A stretch of 64,000 nt of DNA from Cerasicoccus arenae (GCF_014651635.1 NZ_BMXG01000007.1:1-64000), one strand, 5' to 3'. Numbered from the stretch's first letter, positions 33,415 to 42,777 are shown. Translations and numbers: made by a program. Notes: generated by a model from the sequence alone, not told the origin.

Positions 33415-36400
33415 TCAACTATGCAGCAGCGCAGCACCAAAGGTGAAGCCGCCGCCGAAGGCGACGAGGGCGATCTTTCCGCCGTTATCAGGGAGCTTGT
33501 CCCAGTTTTCGGCGAGGCAGATCGGGATGCTGCACGAGGATGTGTTGCCGTAAAGGTGTATATTCTCCCAAATCTTGGCGTGGTCCAAACGCATCCGTTT
33601 GCCGAGCGCACGGAGGATACGCTGGTTGGCCTGATGCGGGATGATCACATCGAGATCGTTGAGCTCCAAATTCTGCTTCGCACAAGCTTCGCGCAGGGTT
33701 GTAGCCATACGGCTAACTGCGTCGTGGAATACTTGCTTGCCGTGCATGGCGATGGCTTCGCTGCTACCCATGAGCGGCACACGGAGGTATTCACCGGATT
33801 CACCACGGCCAGATATGACCGGAGACTCCATTCGCAGGCCGGGCTCGTTTCCGTTACTATCTGATGCGTCGGCTTTGATCAGGGTGGCAGTGGCACCGTC
33901 GCCAAAGAGGATCGCGGTATTGTAATCCTCGGGGTCGATCACACGGGAAAGCATTTCCGCAGTGATTAACAACACGCGGCCTTTCGGGCGCGTTTGCAAG
34001 AAATCGTGGGCGGCCTGTAGGCCGTAAAGATAACCGCTGCACGCCGCACTGATATCGTAGCCTGGGCACTCGCGTTCGGGTGCCAATTGGTGCAGGACGC
34101 GCATTGCAAGTGAGGGCGTGCCCTTGTCAGGCGTGGTTGTGGCGCAAATGACGAGATCGACCTGATCGATCGTATCTTCGATCCCGGCAAAAAGTTTTTC
34201 CACGGCTTCAGACGCCAAGCCCAGCATTGTCTGATCGGAAGTTGCCCAATTACGGGACTCAATGCCAGTCATCTTAATGATCTCGGCGCTGTCTTTGTCG
34301 GGGAAATTAAAACGCTCTAGCAGTTGCTCGTTAGTGACCTTCTCGTGGCCATGCGCCGCGGCAATTGCGGTCAATCGGATCGTAGCGTTCGCGACTGGCT
34401 TTACGCTAAGTTCGGTGGCAGGTGACTGCTTCGACTCAAGAAGAATCGGACGGCGCTTAATAATCTGCTGTGAGGCCGATTTAGCACTGCTTTCCGTGCG
34501 GCGAAGTTCAATCAAGGGCTCACCAATGCGGACAGATTCACCCTCGGCAACAATGACCTTTTCGACAACCGCGTGGCATGGAGAAAAAAGTTCAGCGGCG
34601 GCTTTTTCGGCTTCAAAAATAGCAATAACTTGATCAGGGGTAACGGCTTCGCCTTCCTGCACAAGCCATTCAACCAGATTGATGGTATCGTCAGAGGCAC
34701 CTACGCCCATGGCAGTAATCGTCTCAATTTCGCCGTCACCATCGTCGTCGCTTTGCCATGATATCTTCAGGCCAATCATCTCGGCGGCGGCCGTGACAAT
34801 TTTCTCCGCAGACGGCAGCATCGCTAATTGATTGGCGAGATTGAAAGGAGCAAAAGCGTCGGGCCGTGTGACTCGGCGAATCTGAACGGGTTCGCCCGCA
34901 GCCTCAGCAATTTGAGACGCGACTTCTGCGCCAACGCCCGCAAATCGATTGTCTTCATGGGTAACGATCAAGCGCTTAGTGCGTCTAACGGATGCCAACA
35001 CAGCGGCTTCATCCCATGGGGAAATCGAACGTAGATCAATGACTTCCGCTGAAACGCCAAGGTCCTCGAGGAGAGTAGCGGATTCTTCGCAGATCGGAAC
35101 AGTGTTGCCCCAACCAACGAGCGTCACGTCGCTACCTTCACGGACTGTGCGCGATCTGGCAACCGGGACCCAGTGCTTGGCAATGTCGGGCGAAGTAACC
35201 CGCGTCGAGTCGTTGATCAGATTCTTCGGGTAAAGGAAAACGGTAGGGCGGGGGGAGCGGAGCGCGGCATTAAGCAGGCCAGCCGCATCAGCAGCCGTTG
35301 AAGGCATAACGATGTCCACGCCTGGCGAATGCGCGAGCATGGCCTCCATTGTTTGCGTATGGAACGGGCCAGTGCCTCCACGATAGCCACCGCAGGAAAC
35401 CATGAGCACGACAGGGCAGCGCCATTCGCCAGCAGTTCGCCAGAACATTGACGCAAGCTCGTTATGGTAAAGGTTTTGAACGAGTGGCAGAAAGTCTGCG
35501 AACTGGATAAATGCCACCGGGCGTGCACCTGCAAGCGCTTGCCCAATCGTGAGCCCCATGATGCTACATTCAGCCAGTGCGGAGTTAACCACACGGCCAG
35601 GAAATTGGGTGGAGAGCCCTTTGCAAACGCCAAATACGTCGCCTTTAGGGTCTTCGATATCTTCGCCAAGGAGCTTGACGGTTGAGTCACGCTGAAGGGC
35701 ATCGAGTAACGAATCACGTATTGCGTCCCGCATGGTGACTGCTTGAGTGGTCACTTGGCCACGATATTCATCGCGCTGCAAATAATCCGCGTGGAGCGGC
35801 TCACGCGACTCCAAACAGAGCTTCGGCATAGCAGCAGTGCGTGCCAATTCAGCCTCGGCACGGGCGTGATCTTTCGCCTCGGACTCGATGGCCAGTAGGT
35901 CGCTGTCGGCGATTCCAAGATCGATCAGTTGCTCGCGGAGGTGAGGGATCGGATCGCGGAAACGTGCGTTTTCTGCGAGGTCTTCAGCCGTGCGGTAAAG
36001 AGTCTGGTCGTCTGCGTTAGAATGGCTACCAAGGCGCTCAACGCGCATCAGGGCAATAGCCGGACCACGTGTATGGCGAATGTGCTTAGTTAACTTGCCG
36101 AAGAGCTCGCGCGAAGCCAGCACATCGACACCATCAAACCGGTGGATCGGTAGGCCAAGGAATTCCTCGGCCTCGCCATTAGGGAGGGAAAAGAAAGTTT
36201 TGCCGAGTGTCGTTGTTGACAGGGCATATCCGTTGTTTTGCACTAGGAACAAAACGGGCAAGTGGGAACGTACGGCTTCACCGACAGCTTCAAAGAAATC
36301 ACCTTGTTGGACACCGCCATCGCCAACGGAGGCGTAGACAAGTGGTGCGTCCGGCTGATCCTTAATCACACTCGCTGCACCCACGGCTGGGAGCAGATTG

Positions 36401-36816
36401 TTGCCGACGGAAACGGGCATGCTCATCATGTTCAGCGCACGGCTGGAGTGCATGACGTTCATCTGCCGACCTTGCGAGGTCGAGGCATCGTTCCCGAACA
36501 GGGCGTCAAAAAAGGCCCGGGGGGGGAGGCCGCGCGCTAGCATGAGCGCACGGTCACGATAATGACACGCCAACCAGTCGGCGGGGGTCAAAAAATCCGC
36601 CAAAGCGGCGCTGGATTCGTGTCCAGCGCCGGCAATGTGGAAATGTCCTTCACCGCGGGCGATGATGGCTCGCTCGACCGCTTCGATTTCGCGGGCGAGC
36701 ACTAATGTACGGTACAGTTCTTTGGCTCCGAGAGCGGATTCAGCAGAAGATGCTGATTCCGCTTCGGTTTCGGATGTTCCGGTGGTCTGATGGATGTTTC
36801 CGGGAAGTAAACTCAT
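33415..36816 (-). CDS. Fusion: 2-oxoacid dehydrogenase E1-alpha / E1-beta / lipoyl domain / beta-ketoacyl-ACP synthase III
   Basis: One uninterrupted 1133-residue chain. E1-alpha (about 30-340) has the thiamine-diphosphate motif G-D-G (166-168) to N-N (194-195). E1-beta (about 358-685) has G-E-D-I and R-V-V-N-S-A-L-A-E. A lipoyl domain (about 697-772) has Lys738 in F-E-A-E-K-A-A-A-E-L as the attachment site. The C-terminal 325 residues are a KAS III (FabH-type): Cys926 in A-A-C-S-G-Y, His1061 in I-P-H-Q-A-N and Asn1091 in Y-G-N-T-S-S complete the triad. No E2 acyltransferase core (HxxxDG) or E3 is in the chain. I infer direct use of acyl-lipoyl groups to start fatty acid synthesis. Fifteen bases after the RhlE gene. 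Confidence 0.92.
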   Translation of the reverse strand: MSLLPGNIHQTTGTSETEAESASSAESALGAKELYRTLVLAREIEAVERAIIARGEGHFHIAGAGHESSAALADFLTPADWLACHYRDRALMLARGLPPRAFFDALFGNDASTSQGRQMNVMHSSRALNMMSMPVSVGNNLLPAVGAASVIKDQPDAPLVYASVGDGGVQQGDFFEAVGEAVRSHLPVLFLVQNNGYALSTTTLGKTFFSLPNGEAEEFLGLPIHRFDGVDVLASRELFGKLTKHIRHTRGPAIALMRVERLGSHSNADDQTLYRTAEDLAENARFRDPIPHLREQLIDLGIADSDLLAIESEAKDHARAEAELARTAAMPKLCLESREPLHADYLQRDEYRGQVTTQAVTMRDAIRDSLLDALQRDSTVKLLGEDIEDPKGDVFGVCKGLSTQFPGRVVNSALAECSIMGLTIGQALAGARPVAFIQFADFLPLVQNLYHNELASMFWRTAGEWRCPVVLMVSCGGYRGGTGPFHTQTMEAMLAHSPGVDIVMPSTAADAAGLLNAALRSPRPTVFLYPKNLINDSTRVTSPDIAKHWVPVARSRTVREGSDVTLVGWGNTVPICEESATLLEDLGVSAEVIDLRSISPWDEAAVLASVRRTKRLIVTHEDNRFAGVGAEVASQIAEAAGEPVQIRRVTRPDAFAPFNLANQLAMLPSAEKIVTAAAEMIGLKISWQSDDDGDGEIETITAMGVGASDDTINLVEWLVQEGEAVTPDQVIAIFEAEKAAAELFSPCHAVVEKVIVAEGESVRIGEPLIELRRTESSAKSASQQIIKRRPILLESKQSPATELSVKPVANATIRLTAIAAAHGHEKVTNEQLLERFNFPDKDSAEIIKMTGIESRNWATSDQTMLGLASEAVEKLFAGIEDTIDQVDLVICATTTPDKGTPSLAMRVLHQLAPERECPGYDISAACSGYLYGLQAAHDFLQTRPKGRVLLITAEMLSRVIDPEDYNTAILFGDGATATLIKADASDSNGNEPGLRMESPVISGRGESGEYLRVPLMGSSEAIAMHGKQVFHDAVSRMATTLREACAKQNLELNDLDVIIPHQANQRILRALGKRMRLDHAKIWENIHLYGNTSSCSIPICLAENWDKLPDNGGKIALVAFGGGFTFGAALLHS

Positions 36817-36831
36817 TGTGACGTGAGCCTA

Positions 36832-38145
36832 CTACCGAACTGATTGCCGGGGCCCCCGTCGAGCGTTAAAATTGCGCTTACCGCGTGGTGGTCCACCGCG
36901 TGAACCGCCACGTTGGCCACCGCCACCGCGCTGGAAACGCTTACCCTGACCGGATTTGCCGCCGGAGTTACGACGTGCAACCAAGCTTTCTTGGTGGAAC
37001 GCATGTTCGTGGTGAACCGCAATTTCCTGTTTTAGAAGGCGTTCTACTGCGCGTAATTCATTGAAGTCATCACCGGTACAGAAGGACAGTGCCACACCTT
37101 CAGCGCCACCGCGAGCGGTGCGGCCAATGCGGTGGACGTAGGCTTCTGGTTCGTCTGGCAGGTCGAAGTTAATAACCAATGTGATGTTCTTCACGTCAAT
37201 GCCGCGGGCGGCAACGTCAGTTGCAACAAGCACATTCGGGCGTCCACGACGGAAGTTATCCAGCGCGCGCTGACGTGCGTTTTGGCTCTTGTTGCCGTGA
37301 ATCGCATCGGCACGGATTCCGCCTTGGCCGAGTGCCTTCGCAATACGGTCTGCTCCGTGCTTGGTGCGGCTGAAGATCAGTGTGAGGTTGTCGCCTTCAC
37401 GCTCTTTCTGCTCGTTGAGCAGGGTTTCTAGAAGGGTGAACTTGTCATCGCGCTGAACGAAACACATGCGGTGATCAATGGCGTCGGCCGTTGGGCGTTC
37501 CGGTGCGATACGTACTTCAACTGGGTTGGAGAGAATTTCCTCAGCCAAGCGAGTGACAGTGTTTGAGAACGTAGCCGAGAAGAACAGCGACTGGCGCTCA
37601 CGGGGCAACTTCGATACGATACGACGGATGTCGTTGATGAAGCCCATGTCGAGCATGCGGTCGGCTTCGTCGAGGACGAAGTGCTCCACTGCATCGAACT
37701 CAAAGTGACCTTGTTCGTATAGGTCGAGCAAGCGACCAGGTGTTGCGATAAGGACATCGACTCCGCGCTTCATCGCACGAATCTGTGGACCCGCACTGAC
37801 GCCGCCGTAGATTAGAGCGGTATTAAGGCGTAAGTGCTTACCGTAATCGTCAAAACTCTTAGCAACCTGCACGGCCAGTTCACGAGTAGGGGTCAACACG
37901 AGGGCGCGCATGCGTCCCTTCATGAGGCGATGATTCTTCTCGTTTAAATGGTGCAGAATCGGCAGCGCGAATGCAGCGGTTTTACCAGTGCCAGTTTGAG
38001 CGGAGCCCAGTAGGTCACGGCCTTCCAGCAAATGTGGAATAGCTTGCGCTTGAATTGGCGAAGGCGTTACGTAGTTTTTATCGCGCAAAGCACGGTGAAG
38101 GGGCGCCGCCAATGGCAACGCCTCGAATGATTCAATTGAACTCAT
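36832..38145 (-). CDS. DEAD-box RNA helicase, RhlE type
   Basis: 437 residues with all helicase motifs: Q motif (T-P-S-P-I-Q), A-Q-T-G-T-G-K-T, P-T-R-E-L, D-E-A-D, S-A-T and H-R-I-G-R-T-A-R-G-G. The C-terminal tail (about 385-437) is rich in Arg and Gly, as in RhlE helicases that act on ribosome assembly or the degradosome. First gene of the series running to rnr. A 12-bp hairpin sits in its leader (38198-38234). Pairing of a DEAD-box helicase with RNase R in one locus fits RNA unwinding plus decay. Confidence 0.93.
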   Translation of the reverse strand: MSSIESFEALPLAAPLHRALRDKNYVTPSPIQAQAIPHLLEGRDLLGSAQTGTGKTAAFALPILHHLNEKNHRLMKGRMRALVLTPTRELAVQVAKSFDDYGKHLRLNTALIYGGVSAGPQIRAMKRGVDVLIATPGRLLDLYEQGHFEFDAVEHFVLDEADRMLDMGFINDIRRIVSKLPRERQSLFFSATFSNTVTRLAEEILSNPVEVRIAPERPTADAIDHRMCFVQRDDKFTLLETLLNEQKEREGDNLTLIFSRTKHGADRIAKALGQGGIRADAIHGNKSQNARQRALDNFRRGRPNVLVATDVAARGIDVKNITLVINFDLPDEPEAYVHRIGRTARGGAEGVALSFCTGDDFNELRAVERLLKQEIAVHHEHAFHQESLVARRNSGGKSGQGKRFQRGGGGQRGGSRGGPPRGKRNFNARRGPRQSVR

Positions 38146-38583
38146 AAGTCTGTCTGTACCCGCAGGCTGTTAGGCCAGAATTAAATGGCGGGCGTTTCGA
38201 TGATGTGATTAAGGCCTAAAACAATCACTCATCGATGGAGACCGGTTCAGGAGCTATAAAACGTCGTTCAAAAACAACCGTTTCGCGGGACAACCCCGTG
38301 TAGCTGCGATGGAAAATGGCGATTTTGAGAGGCATGGCAAGAGAAATATGTAAATTCTTTTCCAGCAGTAAAATTAGCCATCACTGGGACAGACTTGGGT
38401 TTAAATACATCCCGCTGGTTGACTCAGTTCCAGCTTAGTGATTACTAATAAGACCGCTGCTTTATGTGAGAGATCAAAGTTTCGAGGATCGGGTTGCCAG
38501 CCAATGATGGTATGTTCCAAAGTTTAAGCTTTGTATTCATATAAGCTGTTTTGAGAGGAAAATCATTTACCACCCGACTTGTT
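38146..38583. promoter_or_regulatory. Divergent intergenic region before RhlE and the aldo/keto reductase
   Basis: 438 bases without a credible gene. The RhlE side holds a strong hairpin (listed separately). A short frame begins at 38551 in phase with the reductase but adds only 11 residues unlike the family. I see no tRNA, no other structured RNA family and no clear promoter consensus. Confidence 0.5.
38198..38234 (-). promoter_or_regulatory. Leader hairpin of the RhlE operon
   Basis: CGATGATGTGATT (38198-38210) pairs with AATCACTCATCG (38223-38234): twelve base pairs with one bulged T, around the loop AAGGCCTAAAAC. It lies 53 to 89 bases upstream of the helicase ATG, within the probable 5' leader. 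It could be a temperature-sensitive or autoregulatory RNA element or a protein-binding palindrome. Confidence 0.5.
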
Positions 38584-39765
38584 ATGCACTACCGACGCTT
38601 TGGCCGAACTGAATTGAAAATGCCCGTGATTACCGCTGGCGGAATGCGCTACCAACAATCATGGAACGACTTGCCTGCCGATGAAATCACCGCCCAAGAG
38701 CAGGAGCGGATTTCAAAGACCATTCATCGCGCGCTTGAGCTGGGCATTAATCATATCGAAACGGCGCGTGGTTATGGCAGTTCCGAACGTCAGTTGGGAG
38801 TCGTGTTAAAAGACATTCCACGCGATAGCTATATCCTGCAAAGCAAAGTCGCGCCCAAGGAAGACCCCAAAGAGTTTGAGCAAGTCCTCGAAGAAACCTT
38901 CGACCGTCTGGGCTGTGACTATCTGGATTTGTTCGGTTTCCATGGACTGAATACAGACGAATTGACGGATTGGACGATCCGTAAGGGTGGTTGCATGGAG
39001 GTTACTCGTCGCTGGCAAAAAGATGGCCGTATCCGGTACATCGGTTTTTCCACCCATGGCACTTGCGACACCATAATCCGCGCCATTGAGACGGGTGAGT
39101 TTGATTATGTGAACTTGCACTGGTATTTTATTAACCAGACCAACTGGCAGGCGATTGAAGCGGCAACCAAGCAAGATATGGGCGTATTTATTATCAGCCC
39201 GAATGATAAGGGAGGCCAGCTCTACAATCCGCCACCAAAGCTTGTTGATCTTTGTGCGCCGCTCACGCCAATGGGCTTCAACTCATTGTTCTGCCTGCGT
39301 CGCCCAGAGGTCCATACCCTTAGTGTCGGTGCCGCCCAGCCAGACCAGTACGATCCGCAAATTGAAGCATTGGCATACTATGACAACATTGACGCCGTTA
39401 TTTCTCCAATAGAAGATCGAATCAACGCCGCCATGGTGGATGCCCTTGGTGCCGACTGGTGGCCTAACTATACCAAGCATTTACCAACCTTCGACAAAGC
39501 CCCAGGTGAAATAAACTTAATCTACATTTTGCGTCTGTGGTCGCTTGCCAAGGGCCTCGACATGGATGACTATGGTAAATACCGTTATGGCATGATTGGC
39601 AACGGAGGACACTGGATGGCTGGTCAAAAAGCAGGGAATTTCGATGACGCGGAAATCATTAAGGCGGTTAACGGTCATCAGTTTGCCGATCGCATCCCTA
39701 GCATTCTCCGCGAGGCCCACGAGATGTTCAAGGGCAAGGAGCGCGAGCGCCTCTCGAGCACCTAA
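38584..39765 (+). CDS. Aldo/keto reductase
   Basis: 393 residues starting M-H-Y-R-R-F-G-R-T at ATG 38584. TIM-barrel aldo/keto reductase: catalytic Tyr in E-T-A-R-G-Y-G-S-S-E, Lys in L-Q-S-K-V, His in F-G-F-H-G-L-N. It belongs to the group of longer reductases that often carry a C-terminal 4Fe-4S ferredoxin domain, but the cysteine cluster of that domain is absent and the C-terminal 120 residues are helical. Substrate unknown. 139 bases upstream of a sulfatase gene on the same strand, so a role in sulfated-sugar breakdown is possible. Confidence 0.85.
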   Translation: MHYRRFGRTELKMPVITAGGMRYQQSWNDLPADEITAQEQERISKTIHRALELGINHIETARGYGSSERQLGVVLKDIPRDSYILQSKVAPKEDPKEFEQVLEETFDRLGCDYLDLFGFHGLNTDELTDWTIRKGGCMEVTRRWQKDGRIRYIGFSTHGTCDTIIRAIETGEFDYVNLHWYFINQTNWQAIEAATKQDMGVFIISPNDKGGQLYNPPPKLVDLCAPLTPMGFNSLFCLRRPEVHTLSVGAAQPDQYDPQIEALAYYDNIDAVISPIEDRINAAMVDALGADWWPNYTKHLPTFDKAPGEINLIYILRLWSLAKGLDMDDYGKYRYGMIGNGGHWMAGQKAGNFDDAEIIKAVNGHQFADRIPSILREAHEMFKGKERERLSST

Positions 39766-39904
39766 TCGTTAGTCGTGATATCTTGCGTAACTGAACAAAG
39801 AAGAAAGAGCGCGGCCTCATGAGCGAGTGGCATTGGGAGAGCTGGATTCAACGCGATTAATATCAAGTTGCATGATTAAAATCTAATGAATAACTTAACG
39901 CTCA

Positions 39905-41254
39905 ATGCCCCGCCCAAACGTCATCTATGTCTTTGCGGATCAGTGGAGAGCCCAGGCGATGGGCTATGCTGGTGACCCCAATGTTAAAACACCAAATCTG
40001 GACGTATTTGCTGCCGAATCGGTTAATTTCCGTAAGGCGATTTCAGGTGTACCGGTTTGTTGTCCGGCTCGAGCAACGCTGATCAGCGGCCAACGCCCAT
40101 TGAGCCACGGCGTATTCCTGAACGATGTCTGCCTGCCGAATGATCGGCGTTCAATTGCGCACCGTTTCAAAGATGCAGGATATGATACAGCGTACATCGG
40201 CAAATGGCATATCGATGGTCATGGCCGCAAAAGCTATAATATTCCGCCCGAGCGCAACCGTGGCTTCGATTACTGGAAGGTACTTGAGTGCACGCACGAT
40301 TATAACTCGTCGCCTTACTTTGAAGGAACTTCTGAGGTCAAGAAATTCTGGGAGGGCTATGATGCTATTGCTCAAACTACGGACGCCTGCAACTACGTGC
40401 GTAATCGATCGCCCGAGGATAAGCCTTTTCTCCTAATGCTTTCTTGGGGGCCGCCACATGATCCCTATGGGACCGCGCCAGAGCAGTATCGTGCGATGTA
40501 TAACCCCGATGATATTATCCTTCCCCTAAACGTGCCTGAAGAAGAGGTCGACACCGCCCGAAAGGAGTTAGCCGGCTACTATGCCCATTGTTCTGCACTA
40601 GACGACCAATTTGCACGTTTGCGCGAGGTGCTGAGGGCGACCGGACAGGAGGAAAACACCATTCTAGTCTTCACCTCGGATCACGGCGACATGCTTAGGT
40701 CTCATGGACAGCAACGCAAACAGCGGCCTTGGGAAGAGTCGATGAGGATTCCATTTCTTCTCCGTTGGCCTGCGGGCCTAGGCGAGCAGGGAAGAGCAAC
40801 TGACGCCTTACTCGATGTCCTAGATCACCAGCCAACATTATTGGAATTGTGCAGCATTGAGTGTGATGGAGCCCTTGAGGGGCTTAGTTTTAAGGCCGCT
40901 GCCAAAAACAATGCGGTTGACGCCGATTATGCGGCGCTACTGGCTTGTTACCATCCGTTTGGTGAATATGAACGGCGAAATGGTGGGCAGGAATACCGAG
41001 GGCTTCGAACTCAACGTTACACCTATGTAGAGACTCGGGGTGAACCGTGGCTGCTCTATGACAACGACAACGACCCATACCAACTGTTAAATCTGGTTAG
41101 TAACCCGACACACTCAGATATTCAGCATCGACTCTCATCTCTACTGCACGCCAAATTGGATTCCTTGGGTGATCGATTTGAGATAGGTGAAACTTACTGT
41201 AGGCACTGGGGACATCCGATTGACGAATGGGGCACAGTGCCGGTGTTTGATTGA
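39905..41254 (+). CDS. Sulfatase, formylglycine-dependent (arylsulfatase family)
   Basis: 449 residues. The active-site signature C-x-P-x-R is present as C52-C-P-A-R56; Cys52 would be oxidised to formylglycine by a maturase. Metal-binding Asp12 in F-A-D-Q, N-L-D near residue 31, the H-x-K motif (G-K-W-H) and S-D-H-G-D (about 258-262) complete the fold. No signal peptide is visible, suggesting cytoplasmic action on imported sulfated oligosaccharides. The Gln after the first Asp is common among polysaccharide sulfatases. The FGE-like domain of the kinase in this window lacks catalytic cysteines, so the maturase must be encoded elsewhere. Confidence 0.92.
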   Translation: MPRPNVIYVFADQWRAQAMGYAGDPNVKTPNLDVFAAESVNFRKAISGVPVCCPARATLISGQRPLSHGVFLNDVCLPNDRRSIAHRFKDAGYDTAYIGKWHIDGHGRKSYNIPPERNRGFDYWKVLECTHDYNSSPYFEGTSEVKKFWEGYDAIAQTTDACNYVRNRSPEDKPFLLMLSWGPPHDPYGTAPEQYRAMYNPDDIILPLNVPEEEVDTARKELAGYYAHCSALDDQFARLREVLRATGQEENTILVFTSDHGDMLRSHGQQRKQRPWEESMRIPFLLRWPAGLGEQGRATDALLDVLDHQPTLLELCSIECDGALEGLSFKAAAKNNAVDADYAALLACYHPFGEYERRNGGQEYRGLRTQRYTYVETRGEPWLLYDNDNDPYQLLNLVSNPTHSDIQHRLSSLLHAKLDSLGDRFEIGETYCRHWGHPIDEWGTVPVFD

Positions 41255-42209
41255 TTCCTTAAATAGCTATAAGTGTAACTTATGTAGCGAAGGAAGGTAG
41301 GGGAGGAACAAAGTCCCAGTTTTTCCAATCCAGACTATGACAACGCCAGTTTTTGCGCGTAACGTAAGATAACGAGCCAAATGTATAGCCTGCCGTTTGT
41401 AGGGTGTAGCGTAAAACGCTCGAAGATCTGGATCTGTAACTGACACCTTAATGATCTCGCCAGCACGAACACGACGCCGGACTAAGCAGATGATGTGCGG
41501 CTTAGTCATAAAGGGAAATTCCATCTGTGAACCATCAGCATGGATGGTCCGTAAAGGAGGCACGGCACCTTCACAGAAGCATGAACTGGACGATTTTCGC
41601 AATACGGAACACCACTCACGATCACGTAGAAAATGGGATTTCGATTTTGTTCCCGCTATTCGTACCGTTGCCGCAATGGCCTTCGGCCACCCGATGGGAA
41701 CTTCGCTCTGCTCGTTTTGCTACCCGCTTTTTGCTGGCTAAGGGAAAGCTGTTTGGCTCATATATTCGATACGCCGCTAATCCCTTTACGCTCGACGAGC
41801 TGTTGGCTCGCAGCTCTCGCTAAAAAGGGGCGGCTGCCGTATTGGCTTTTGAAATTGTATAGTGGGAACGCGGAGGTGATGCAGACCCTAGAGTTGAGAA
41901 CGCAGCCTTATTACTCTACTTTTTTGTTCCCTTCGCCGTCTCCTTCTTCGCCGACATGACCAATGTCCCATCGCCAAGAATGAGCCTGCCAACATCCCAG
42001 AAACCAACCTCAAAACACATAAAAACAAACAGCCCAAGAGCATCTGTGCAGCTCTCAAGGCGCGCTGCGGGTGGCTAAAACCTCTAATGAATCAAGCCGC
42101 TGAGTATTAGCCCGTTGATCGAACTCACCATAAAGCTAAATCCACGTACAGCTTAAAATCAGAAGTCAGACCACGACCCAATTACGCCATTGCATACATG
42201 GCCACGATT
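41255..42209. other. Gene-poor stretch of 955 bases
   Basis: No convincing gene. A minus-strand frame from ATG 41524 to 41267 (85 residues, basic, ending hydrophobic) has no recognised family and no ribosome site. Several overlapping plus-strand frames between 41451 and 41959 look like spurious readings of the same DNA in three frames. ATAAGT-GTA-ACTTAT (41269-41283) is a small palindrome after the sulfatase. TGGCC-TTC-GGCCA near 41680 can form a tight hairpin. The composition becomes AT-richer towards 42100. It could be a decayed gene or an insertion scar. Confidence 0.5.
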
Positions 42210-42629
42210 TCAATCCGAGCTCCTTTCATCGGAAACCTCTTGATAGAGCAATGAAATTTGACTGCCGCGCACATCTCCTACTTTTACATACGACATAAGA
42301 TCGAGGTCCACCACTCCTAACTCAACAAATCTCCCCTTATTTAATTTTACCAGGAACTTCAAACCCTCAATATTCGCTACAACCTCAAAGCTTCCATACA
42401 TGGTTAAATTCAGCGGTAGTAAGTATGAATAAAAACGGTCATCATTAATCGAGTAACAAACAAATTCTTTTGAATCGTTGAAGAAATACCATGCGTGAGT
42501 ATCCTCAACATATCTGGCCACGAAAGCCTCCGGATATTCAGTATACCTGCCCGAAAACCTAAAAACAGAATTCGAGTTCCCAGTATAAAGAACGATTACG
42601 GAATAGGGGCCTAAAAGCTTCATAGCCAT
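42210..42629 (-). CDS. Orphan hypothetical protein
   Basis: 139 residues from the ATG at 42629 (a second ATG two codons later has a better-placed GGAAAT upstream). It is rich in aromatic residues and beta-strand patterns (S-V-I-V-L-Y, H-A-W-Y-F-F-N, F-V-C-Y-S-I), with no signal peptide or membrane helix. It resembles no family I know. Local DNA is noticeably AT-richer than the flanking housekeeping genes and the gene stands alone between long non-coding stretches, so recent acquisition or an orphan gene is plausible. Confidence 0.5.
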   Translation of the reverse strand: MAMKLLGPYSVIVLYTGNSNSVFRFSGRYTEYPEAFVARYVEDTHAWYFFNDSKEFVCYSINDDRFYSYLLPLNLTMYGSFEVVANIEGLKFLVKLNKGRFVELGVVDLDLMSYVKVGDVRGSQISLLYQEVSDERSSD

Positions 42630-42777
42630 GGATTTCCGCAAGTCGGAGCACCTCAAAATTCCCAAAATCGAAAACTAGACATAATATATATTGTGCGTAA
42701 AATATACGCCTAAGTCTTTTCTAGGTAAATCTATAAGGCTATACAAATCATAGCTTTACGGCGCATTCACGTGCGTT

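Noticed and set aside
41451-41959. Three overlapping plus-strand frames of 96 to 108 residues
   Set aside because: They cover the same DNA in different frames, none has a ribosome site or recognisable domain, and codon patterns are not protein-like.
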